NCBI RefSeq assembly: GCF_003635115.1
Contig: NZ_RBXJ01000001.1
Location: 1,612,001 to 1,676,000, forward strand
Reading direction: 5' to 3'
From: Microbacterium sp. AG1240
Lineage (GTDB): Bacteria > Actinomycetota > Actinomycetes > Actinomycetales > Microbacteriaceae
Length of the DNA: 64,000 bases
The notes under the pieces were generated by a model, which was not told the origin of the DNA, did not search any database, and worked only from the letters and a program-made list of their open reading frames with translations. The translations under genes were made by a program, and so were the position numbers. Shown here piece by piece: positions 58,018 through 64,000 of the stretch. Positions within the stretch are counted from its first letter, which is position 1. Each line of letters opens with the position of its first letter.

Positions 58018-59052
58018 ATGGACGCAGTGGAACTCGGGCTCGATACGTTCGGCGACATCTCTCGGGGTGACGACGGCGCTCTTCAGAGCGACGCGCAGAC
58101 GATTCGGAACGTCGTCGAGCAGGCGGTGCTCGCCGACCAGGTGGGGCTGTCGTTCTTCGGCGTGGGGGAGCACCACCGCAAAGACTTCGCAGTGACGAGC
58201 CCCGAGATCGTTCTGGCCGCGGCCGCTGCCCGAACGACGTCGATCCACCTCGGCACCGCGGTCACCGTGCTGTCGTCGGACGACCCGGTGCGCGTGTACG
58301 AGCGGTTCGCCACGCTCGACGCCGTCTCGAACGGTCGCGCCGAGGTCATCCTCGGCCGGGGCTCGTTCATCGAGTCGTTCCCGCTCTTCGGGTACGACCT
58401 GCGCGATTACGAAGTGCTCTTCGAGGAGAAGCTCGACCTCTTCTCGCAGCTCCTCCATGAGAAGCCGCTGACGTGGTCGGGAACGACCCGTGCGCCGCTC
58501 GACGCGGCCGACGTCTACCCGAAGACCGAGAACGGGCTCACCGCCTGGGTCGGGGTCGGCGGCTCGCCCGAGTCGGTCGTCCGTGCCGCGCGCTACGGCT
58601 TCGGGCTGGTGCTGGCCATCATCGGCGGCCCGTCGCACCGGTTCGCGCCCTTCGCCGATCTCTACCGACGTTCTCTGAAGTCGTTCGAGCGGCCCGCCCT
58701 CCCGATCTCGATCCACTCACCGGGCCACATCGCCGAGACCGACCAGCAGGCCTGGGACGAAGCGTACGAGGGCGTCGCCGAGCTGAACAACGTCATCGGC
58801 GCCGAGCGCGGGTGGCCGACGTACAACCGGCTCCGCTTCCAGCACGATGTCGGCCCGGAGGGCGCTCTGTACGTCGGATCTCCCGAGACCGTCGCGCGGA
58901 AGATCGCAGACACCGTGCGAACGATCGGCGCATCCCGCTTCCAGATGAAGTTCGCGAGCGGGTCGCTCGCCCACTCCAAGCTGATGTCGAGCATCGAGCT
59001 CTACGGCACCCGGGTGCTCCCGCTCGTTCGTGACATGCTGGCGTCCGACTGA
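58018..59052 (+). CDS. LLM class flavin-dependent oxidoreductase
   Basis: A 344-residue bacterial luciferase-like TIM barrel that would oxidise an unknown substrate with FMNH2 or F420. ELGLDTFGDIS opens the barrel; GVGEHHRKDFAVTSPEIVLAAAAART is the typical cofactor-face segment; VILGRGSFIESFPLFG and WVGVGGSPESVVRAARYG are family signatures. The ATG at 58018 is preferred because GAGG precedes it; an in-frame ATG at 58006 would add four residues. The physiological substrate cannot be inferred. Confidence 0.88.
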   Translation: MDAVELGLDTFGDISRGDDGALQSDAQTIRNVVEQAVLADQVGLSFFGVGEHHRKDFAVTSPEIVLAAAAARTTSIHLGTAVTVLSSDDPVRVYERFATLDAVSNGRAEVILGRGSFIESFPLFGYDLRDYEVLFEEKLDLFSQLLHEKPLTWSGTTRAPLDAADVYPKTENGLTAWVGVGGSPESVVRAARYGFGLVLAIIGGPSHRFAPFADLYRRSLKSFERPALPISIHSPGHIAETDQQAWDEAYEGVAELNNVIGAERGWPTYNRLRFQHDVGPEGALYVGSPETVARKIADTVRTIGASRFQMKFASGSLAHSKLMSSIELYGTRVLPLVRDMLASD

Positions 59053-59065
59053 GCCCGACGACTCT

Positions 59066-59071
59066 TACGCT
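59066..59071 (+). promoter_or_regulatory. Predicted -10 box of the MFS gene, leaderless
   Basis: TACGCT ends 6 nt before the ATG at 59078, favouring it over the in-frame start at 59030 inside the upstream gene. Confidence 0.5.
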
Positions 59072-59077
59072 GGTTCC

Positions 59078-60427
59078 ATGAGCGACGCCCCGCCGTCCAC
59101 CGCCCCGACCATCTCGGAGCAGCTCGACGACCTCCCCTTCACCCGTCGGCACCTGAAGATCCTCAGCGGATCGGGTCTCGGCTGGGCACTGGACGCCATG
59201 GACGTCGGGCTCATTTCGTTCATCATCGCCACCCTCGCGGTGCAGTGGAGCCTGCAGCCGGGGGAGACGGCGTGGATCGCCTCGATCGGCTTCGTCGGCA
59301 TGGCCATCGGTGCGAGCGTGGGGGGCCTCTTGGCCGACCGCTTCGGCCGACGCCAGGTGTTCGCCCTCACGCTGGTCGTCTACGGCATCGCGACCGGCGC
59401 CAGCGCGCTGGTCGGCGGACTCGTCGCTCTGCTGGTGCTGCGATTCTTCGTCGGACTCGGCCTCGGCGCCGAGCTGCCGGTCGCCTCCACATATGTCAGC
59501 GAGTTCGCTCCGGCACGCATCCGCGGACGCGTCATCGTCGTTCTCGAGGCGTTCTGGGCCGTCGGATGGACCGCCGCGGCGCTCATCGGCTTCTTCGTCA
59601 TCCCCACGTCACCCGACGGGTGGCGCTGGGCCTTCGCGCTGGGCGCGATCCCGGCCGCCTACGCCCTCATCGTGCGCTGGGGTCTTCCCGAGTCACCGCG
59701 GTGGCTGGCCCGTCGAGGGCGCGCGACGGAAGCGGCCGCCATCGTGGCCGATCTGCAGCGATCAGCCGGCCGCCTGCCGTCCGCGCCCCCGCTGTCCGAC
59801 ACGAGGCCCGCCGCGGCGAAAGACGCCGGGGGGCGTCTAGCGGCGCTGTGGACCCCGGAGTTCCGACTGCGGACCGCGAGCCTGTGGGTGCTCTGGTTCT
59901 GCGTGAACTTCTCGTACTACGGCGCATTCATCTGGATTCCCACCATCCTCGTCTCGCAGGGGTACGACCTCGTCCGGTCCTTCGGATTCACCCTCGTGAT
60001 CACGCTCGCCCAGCTGCCCGGTTATGCCGTGGCCGCCTGGCTGATCGAGGTCTGGGGGCGCCGCGCGACGCTCGCCGTCTTCCTCGCCGGCTCCGCCGTG
60101 TCGGCCGTGCTGTTCGGGACGGCGACCGGCGAGGTCTCGGTGATCGCCGCGGGCATGGCCCTGTCGTTCTTCAACCTGGGCGCCTGGGGAGCGCTCTACG
60201 CCGTCTCTCCCGAGACGTACCCCACGTCGCTTCGTGCGACCGGATCGGGCTGGGCGGCCGGCGTCGGGCGGATAGCGTCGATCCTCGCGCCCCTGTCGGT
60301 GCCCCCGCTTCTCGCGTGGGGCGGCGCGCCGCTTCTCTTCGTGGTCTTCGCCGCGTTCTTCGCGGTGGCGGTGGTGGCGTCGTTCGGCGTCGCGGACCAC
60401 CGCGGCCGCGCGCTCGACGACCGCTGA
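59078..60427 (+). CDS. MFS transporter, sugar/aromatic-acid porter type
   Basis: A 449-residue transporter with about 12 transmembrane helices. The loop 2-3 motif GGLLADRFGRRQVFA is clear, and GLGLGAELPVASTYVSEFAPARIRGR matches the helix 4-5 signature of the sugar porter/AAHS groups. A longer cytoplasmic loop (about 215-255) divides the two six-helix halves. It probably runs as an H+ symporter; the substrate is unknown. The neighbouring genes do not point to a pathway. Confidence 0.88.
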   Translation: MSDAPPSTAPTISEQLDDLPFTRRHLKILSGSGLGWALDAMDVGLISFIIATLAVQWSLQPGETAWIASIGFVGMAIGASVGGLLADRFGRRQVFALTLVVYGIATGASALVGGLVALLVLRFFVGLGLGAELPVASTYVSEFAPARIRGRVIVVLEAFWAVGWTAAALIGFFVIPTSPDGWRWAFALGAIPAAYALIVRWGLPESPRWLARRGRATEAAAIVADLQRSAGRLPSAPPLSDTRPAAAKDAGGRLAALWTPEFRLRTASLWVLWFCVNFSYYGAFIWIPTILVSQGYDLVRSFGFTLVITLAQLPGYAVAAWLIEVWGRRATLAVFLAGSAVSAVLFGTATGEVSVIAAGMALSFFNLGAWGALYAVSPETYPTSLRATGSGWAAGVGRIASILAPLSVPPLLAWGGAPLLFVVFAAFFAVAVVASFGVADHRGRALDDR

Positions 60428-60433
60428 CGCACC

Positions 60434-60439
60434 TAGGCT
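60434..60439 (+). promoter_or_regulatory. Predicted -10 box of the SGNH gene, leaderless
   Basis: TAGGCT ends 6 nt before the GTG at 60446. Confidence 0.5.
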
Positions 60440-60445
60440 GAACAC

Positions 60446-61207
60446 GTGGCATCCGTTCGTTTCGTCGCCATCGGCGACTCCTTCACCGAGGGCGTGGGCG
60501 ACGAGCTCCCCGACGGCACCGTCCGAGGATGGGCCGATCTCGCGGCTCAGGGGTGGGCGGATGCGGCGGGGGAGCCCATCTCCTACGCCAACCTCGCGAT
60601 CCGGGGCAAGCTCGCGGGCCCGATCGTCGAGGAGCAGCTCGAACCGGCACTCGCCCTCGGGCCGACGCACCTGTCGTTCAACGGCGGCGGCAACGACATG
60701 CTCCGCCCTCGGGCCGACATGGAGCGCATCGCCGACCTGTTCTCGCGCGTGAAAGACCGGTGCGACGAGGCCGGCGTGCAGCTCATCTTCCTCTCGGGCG
60801 CGAATCCGTCGTTCCACCTGCCGCTCGGCCGGGTCGTCCAGCGCCGCGGCGACCTGCTCTCGGAGGCCGTGCTCGCGCGCGTGTCGGATCGATCGGACAT
60901 CGTGCGGGCCCTCAACTGGCCCGACACGGAGTTGTCGCAGGGGTCGTACTGGTCGCCCGATCGTCTGCACATGAACGAGCGGGGCCATCACCGTGTCGCC
61001 GCCCGCGTCATCGACGCGCTCGGCCACACGCCGCCGGCCGAGTGGTGGTCGCTTCCCACCCGCGACGGGGTGGTGGTGCCGCGCGGCGCCGCGTACTACC
61101 GAGAGCACGTCGCGCCGTGGGTGCGACGACGACTGACCGGGCGGTCGTCGGGCGATGGCCGTCAAGCCAAGTTCGCCGACTGGGTCGAGCTCACCCCCGC
61201 GGGCTGA
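60446..61207 (+). CDS. SGNH/GDSL-family hydrolase
   Basis: A 253-residue esterase-like protein, probably cytoplasmic (no signal peptide). Block I is AIGDSFTEGVGD with nucleophile Ser12, block II has the Gly of AIRGK, block III is NGGGND, and block V is DRLHMNERGHHR with D172 and H175. The substrate is unknown. The GTG start is leaderless. Its 3' end overlaps the convergent DHFR-like gene by 17 nt. Confidence 0.9.
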   Translation: MASVRFVAIGDSFTEGVGDELPDGTVRGWADLAAQGWADAAGEPISYANLAIRGKLAGPIVEEQLEPALALGPTHLSFNGGGNDMLRPRADMERIADLFSRVKDRCDEAGVQLIFLSGANPSFHLPLGRVVQRRGDLLSEAVLARVSDRSDIVRALNWPDTELSQGSYWSPDRLHMNERGHHRVAARVIDALGHTPPAEWWSLPTRDGVVVPRGAAYYREHVAPWVRRRLTGRSSGDGRQAKFADWVELTPAG

Positions 61208-61754
61208 CCCGGTACACGATCTCGGCGAACTGCCCTCGCTGACGCACCTGCTCGAGACGGAGCCGGTCGGCTTCGAGGCGACGGGGGAGCAGCGGCCTCC
61301 CCGACGGCAGCACGACCGGGGCGACCGAGAGGCGCACCTCGTCGAGACGGTCGACATCCGCGAACTGCCCGACGAGGTCGCCGCCGCCGACGATCCAGAC
61401 GTCCTTCCCCGCGGCCGCGGCGACGACGGCCTCGACCCACTCGGCCACGGGTCCTCGCACGAAGGTGACGTCGGCGCCCTCGGGGGTGGGCAACGGACGA
61501 TGGGTGACCACGAAGCACGGAAGCGATCCGTACGTCGCCGCCCATGAACCCGGGTTCGCCTCCTCGTCGTTCGCCCACACCCATTCGTATGTCGTCGCTC
61601 CCATGACGAAGGCTCCGACCCCGGCGAGGAATCCCGCGAAGTCGTCGGCGGCCTCGGGGGCTCCCGGCACGGCGAACAGCCAGCCGAGCGAGTCGGCGTC
61701 ATCGGCGAGGAACCCGTTCAGAGTGGTGGCGGTGTTGTAGACGATCCGGGTCAT
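61191..61754 (-). CDS. Dihydrofolate reductase family protein (RibD C-terminal type)
   Basis: A 187-residue protein with the DHFR-like fold of the RibD C-terminal reductase family (VYNTATTLNGFLADD at the N-terminus, VMGATTYEWVW, VWIVGGGDLVGQF for NADPH binding). It is a stand-alone reductase, not FolA; the substrate is unknown. I start at 61754 (MTRIVYNTATTLNG) because TACCCT lies 7 nt upstream and longer frames add unconserved sequence. It is convergent with the SGNH gene. Confidence 0.87.
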   Translation of the reverse strand: MTRIVYNTATTLNGFLADDADSLGWLFAVPGAPEAADDFAGFLAGVGAFVMGATTYEWVWANDEEANPGSWAATYGSLPCFVVTHRPLPTPEGADVTFVRGPVAEWVEAVVAAAAGKDVWIVGGGDLVGQFADVDRLDEVRLSVAPVVLPSGRPLLPRRLEADRLRLEQVRQRGQFAEIVYRVSPRG

Positions 61755-61761
61755 GGTCGCC

Positions 61762-61767
61762 AGGGTA
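61762..61767 (-). promoter_or_regulatory. Predicted -10 box of the DHFR-like gene, leaderless
   Basis: On the minus strand TACCCT ends 7 nt before the ATG at 61754. Confidence 0.45.
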
Positions 61768-61821
61768 GAGCGAACCTCCGACACGGAGCCGCCGCGAGGC
61801 GCTCGCACACCGTGAGACATC

Positions 61822-61878
61822 CCTATCGGCTGAGACAGCCCGCCAGGCGCGATGTGTCGGCCGATCGCGATGTCTGAC
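61822..61878. repeat. REP-like intergenic palindrome, copy 2
   Basis: Arms TCGGCTGAGACA (61826-61837) and TGTGTCGGCCGA (61853-61864) flank CGCCAGGCG (61841-61849); GATGTCTGA follows. It matches copy 1 at 20513-20576 through CCTATCGGC, the core and the right arm, with scattered substitutions. It lies in the 241-nt spacer between the DHFR-like gene and the DUF6458 gene; nothing else is recognised there. Confidence 0.65.
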
Positions 61879-61995
61879 CCGTGGGCCCGCGGTCACACCC
61901 GCAGCATCCGGCCCGTGTCAAGCCCTCGCCGCCACCGACCCCTGCCTGTCATCGTGTCGGAGTGCGGCACGTGCCGCCTCGAGAGGAGAGCTGTC

Positions 61996-62250
61996 ATGAG
62001 CATCGGAGCTGGAATCGCGCTGTTCGTCATCGGCGCCATCCTCGCGTTTGCCGTCAACGTCGACGTGCCGGGGGTCAACCTCGACATGATCGGCTACATC
62101 CTCATGGGTGCCGGCGCGCTGGTCTTCCTCATCGGCATCATCCTCATGGCGCGTCGCCGTCAGACCGACACCGTCACCCGCACCGCCGTCGACCCGGCAG
62201 CGGGGGAGCGCGTCACCCGCCAGACCACGCGCTCCGACGACACTCTCTGA
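61996..62250 (+). CDS. DUF6458 small membrane protein
   Basis: An 84-residue protein with two transmembrane helices (about 3-21, IGAGIALFVIGAILAFAV region, and 31-53, IGYILMGAGALVFLIGIIL) joined by a short NVDVPGVNLD loop, then a basic RRR and a Thr-rich tail. The family is common in actinobacteria and has no known function. The ATG at 61996 is fixed by GAGAGGAGAG at 61981-61990; upstream in-frame codons are not conserved-looking. Confidence 0.85.
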   Translation: MSIGAGIALFVIGAILAFAVNVDVPGVNLDMIGYILMGAGALVFLIGIILMARRRQTDTVTRTAVDPAAGERVTRQTTRSDDTL

Positions 62251-62259
62251 GGGTCTCGG

Positions 62260-62277
62260 CCCGGATCACTCCGGGTC
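62260..62277. terminator. Small hairpin between convergent DUF6458 and ASCH genes
   Basis: CCCGGA (62260-62265), loop TCAC, TCCGGG (62270-62275), extendable by two pairs with a wobble. The ASCH stop codon (62266-62268) is in the loop. There is no T-tract. Confidence 0.4.
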
Positions 62278-62775
62278 TGCCAGCGCGGGCGGCCACACCA
62301 CCGCGAATCGCTCGAAGACGATCTCGTCTTCCTCCGACCACTCGCGACCCTGAGCCTCACTCACGCGTGTCCAGTAGACCCGGTGCTCACGGCGCCAGCT
62401 CTCCAGAGTGAGGTCGTCCTCGCCCTCGTCCGCTGCGAAGGCGGCATCGGCGGAACCGAAGGTGCCGATCCTCAGTTCGACACTGCGGATGACGACACGA
62501 GGAACACCGCGGCCGTCGCATGCGATCCAATGCGAACCGATGCGCGGAACGGGGTCGCCTCGTTCGAGGAAGTCGCTGACCAGCTCGGACGTCGCACGCT
62601 TGCGACCCGAGAGCACATGCGCGAGGAGCTCATCGGCGAGGCGTACCGAGTCGCCGAAGTGCTCGATCGTGTACTCCGGCGAGGCCGCGACGGCCTCCGG
62701 GTGCGCCGCGGCGTAATCGGCCCACATCTGCTCTCCGGCGCGGCGATCGGGCGGGGCGACGGGCTGAGAACTCAC
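62266..62775 (-). CDS. ASCH domain-containing protein
   Basis: A 169-residue protein with an ASCH (PUA-like) domain at about 38-165: ELLAHVLSGRKRATSELVSDF and VPRIGSHWIACDGRGVPRVVI, then WRREHRVYWTR and the C-terminal FERFAVVWPP. ASCH domains bind RNA or modified nucleosides, and some are amidohydrolases; the specific role here is unknown. The start is a GTG at 62775; CACCAT at 6 nt upstream is only a weak -10. It is convergent with DUF6458 and divergent from the DUF998 gene. Confidence 0.85.
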   Translation of the reverse strand: MSSQPVAPPDRRAGEQMWADYAAAHPEAVAASPEYTIEHFGDSVRLADELLAHVLSGRKRATSELVSDFLERGDPVPRIGSHWIACDGRGVPRVVIRSVELRIGTFGSADAAFAADEGEDDLTLESWRREHRVYWTRVSEAQGREWSEEDEIVFERFAVVWPPALADPE

Positions 62776-62854
62776 CGCACAATGGTGCCACGGTCGGTGG
62801 TGATCCTCCGCCGGGTGCTGGCGGTCACGACGACCGACACGTCACACTGACGCA

Positions 62855-63967
62855 ATGAGCCTCACCGCCCCCGAGCCCCGCGCCGCCGCTCCCCGACGCG
62901 CCGAATCGGAGGCCACCGTCGCCGCGTTCGCCATCGGAGCGCTCGGTGCCGTCTACGGGCTGATCCTGGCGATCGTCGAGCCGGGCGAGATGCTTGCGGA
63001 CGGCGCCACCTCGTTCGCCCTGTGGGCCGCCGTCGCCAGCGGCCTGGGGGCCGCGGCGGCATCCGCTGCCGGGTATTGGCGCTCACTGTCACTCACCGGG
63101 CAGGAGTGGCGAGGCTCGCTGCCGGCCTGGAAGCTCATGGCGAACACACTGTCGGTCGTGATCGTGCACACGGTGCTGGCCTTCATCGAGACCTACGTGA
63201 TCTACCGCCTGATCGGGCTGGGCTTCATCGGGCTCCCCGTCGGCCCGGTGTGGTCGGTCGTCATGATGGCGGTGACGGTCGGGCTGACCGCGCACCTGGT
63301 GTACCTCTCCGTGTCGAGGATGAACACGCAGCGCATGTCGTCGCTCCTGCGCACCTTCATCGCGTTCGGCGTCTTCACCGCCATGATCATCGCCCCCGAA
63401 CCCGACTGGTGGAAGGTGCACTTCAGCCACCTCGGAACGTTCCACGGCGATCTCTCCAGCGTCTTCTTCAACGGCACGCTCATCGCCGGCGGTCTCCTCG
63501 TGACCACGTTCGCGGTGTACATCGCCCACGACATGGCGGCGCTGGTGACGGGCGGTGTGCTCGCCTCACCCCGCTCGCCGCGCATCGTCTCCACACTCTT
63601 CGTCGTGATGGGCGCGGCCTTCGCGGGCGTCGGCATCGTGGCTGTCGACGTGAACCGCCTGTGGCACGACATCTCGGCGCTCGCGCTGGCGGCGATGTTC
63701 CTCGGGACGCTGATCGCCGGGCCGTGGTTGCTCCGTGGGATGCCGCGCAGCTATTTCGTCTGGTCGTGGACGATCCTCACCGCGGTCGTCGCATCCGGTC
63801 TGGCGTTCGCCACCGGTTCGTTCTCGCTCACCGGCGTCGAGATCGTGGTCTTCGTGCTCATCTTCGGCTGGATCTCGCTCTTCGTGCGATCTCTCGGTGT
63901 CGCGGGGCACGACGCAGCGGCGCCTGTCGCAGAACCTCGCGCCGACGGTACTCCCGCGGGGTACTGA
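62855..63967 (+). CDS. Multi-pass membrane protein, DUF998-like
   Basis: A 370-residue integral membrane protein with about eight to nine hydrophobic helices (for example near 23-43, 52-72, 90-115, 120-145, 160-178, 205-225, 245-265, 275-295 and 300-345) and a short hydrophilic C-terminus. The segment DWWKVHFSHLGTF is typical of DUF998 proteins. Function is unknown. The ATG at 62855 has no ribosome binding site; CACACT ends 6 nt upstream, a poor -10 in the leaderless position. Bases 63968-64000 after it hold nothing recognisable. Confidence 0.75.
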   Translation: MSLTAPEPRAAAPRRAESEATVAAFAIGALGAVYGLILAIVEPGEMLADGATSFALWAAVASGLGAAAASAAGYWRSLSLTGQEWRGSLPAWKLMANTLSVVIVHTVLAFIETYVIYRLIGLGFIGLPVGPVWSVVMMAVTVGLTAHLVYLSVSRMNTQRMSSLLRTFIAFGVFTAMIIAPEPDWWKVHFSHLGTFHGDLSSVFFNGTLIAGGLLVTTFAVYIAHDMAALVTGGVLASPRSPRIVSTLFVVMGAAFAGVGIVAVDVNRLWHDISALALAAMFLGTLIAGPWLLRGMPRSYFVWSWTILTAVVASGLAFATGSFSLTGVEIVVFVLIFGWISLFVRSLGVAGHDAAAPVAEPRADGTPAGY

Positions 63968-64000
63968 CGGGCGAGCCGTAAGCCCCATGCGCGCCCCACC

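Overview
This is a high-GC (roughly 70% by eye) stretch of an actinobacterial chromosome, most likely Microbacteriaceae and probably Microbacterium or a close relative. The evidence is the GTG-rich starts, frequent ATGA/GTGA overlaps, an actinobacterial IHF (mIHF) domain on guanylate kinase, an ANTAR response regulator of PdtaR type, a PriA without helicase motifs, an HGxxPAAW protein and DUF6458. The backbone is dense housekeeping gene order that can be compared with Mycobacterium. I see no insertion sequence, prophage, integrase, CRISPR array or defence island, and no gene-free gap longer than 300 bases.

Layout: (1) 1-8130, alaS (5' end cut off)-ruvX-mltG-aroE-aroC-aroK-aroB, a tightly packed operon. 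(2) 8164-13553, a molybdoenzyme module: a YdeP/FdhF-type oxidoreductase, a MobA-DUF6457 fusion and moeA on the minus strand, and fdhD. It sits between aroB and aroQ, which are neighbours in mycobacteria. (3) 13550-15837, aroQ, a HAD phosphatase, efp and nusB. (4) 15888-20489, a SNF2-type helicase and an MBL-fold plus Rieske protein. (5) 20695-30222, the pyrimidine operon pyrR-pyrB-pyrC-(membrane protein)-carA-carB-pyrF, running into an mIHF-Gmk fusion. (6) 30380-36990, rpoZ, metK, priA, fmt, rsmB, rpe. (7) 37013-44627, a 4-TM protein, hisE-hisG-hisF-hisI, the Trp-associated membrane protein, an HGxxPAAW protein, trpC-trpB-trpA and lgt. (8) 44683-52368, gltB-gltD, pyk and tRNA-Leu(CAA). (9) 52470-63967, an ANTAR response regulator, a thioesterase, polA, and mostly single-gene units: DUF885 peptidase, LLM flavin monooxygenase, MFS transporter, SGNH hydrolase, DHFR-like reductase, DUF6458, ASCH and DUF998.

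Together the genes cover the last part of the shikimate pathway to chorismate, all de novo UMP enzymes except dihydroorotate dehydrogenase and orotate phosphoribosyltransferase, part of His and Trp synthesis, ammonia assimilation (GOGAT), and translation and replication maintenance. trpE and coaBC are missing from their mycobacterial positions.

The most informative signals outside the coding regions are: a recurring promoter pattern in which a -10-like hexamer (TANNNT) ends 6-7 nt before the start codon, implying leaderless mRNAs for about a dozen genes; a near-perfect PyrR-binding RNA hairpin overlapping the pyrR Shine-Dalgarno; two diverged copies of a REP-like palindrome 41 kb apart; a nested dyad after gmk; and two strong hairpin terminators. 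I found no clearly new multi-gene system. The best candidates for something under-described are the MBL-Rieske protein with its paired operator-like repeats, the MobA-DUF6457 fusion, and the leaderless-promoter pattern.
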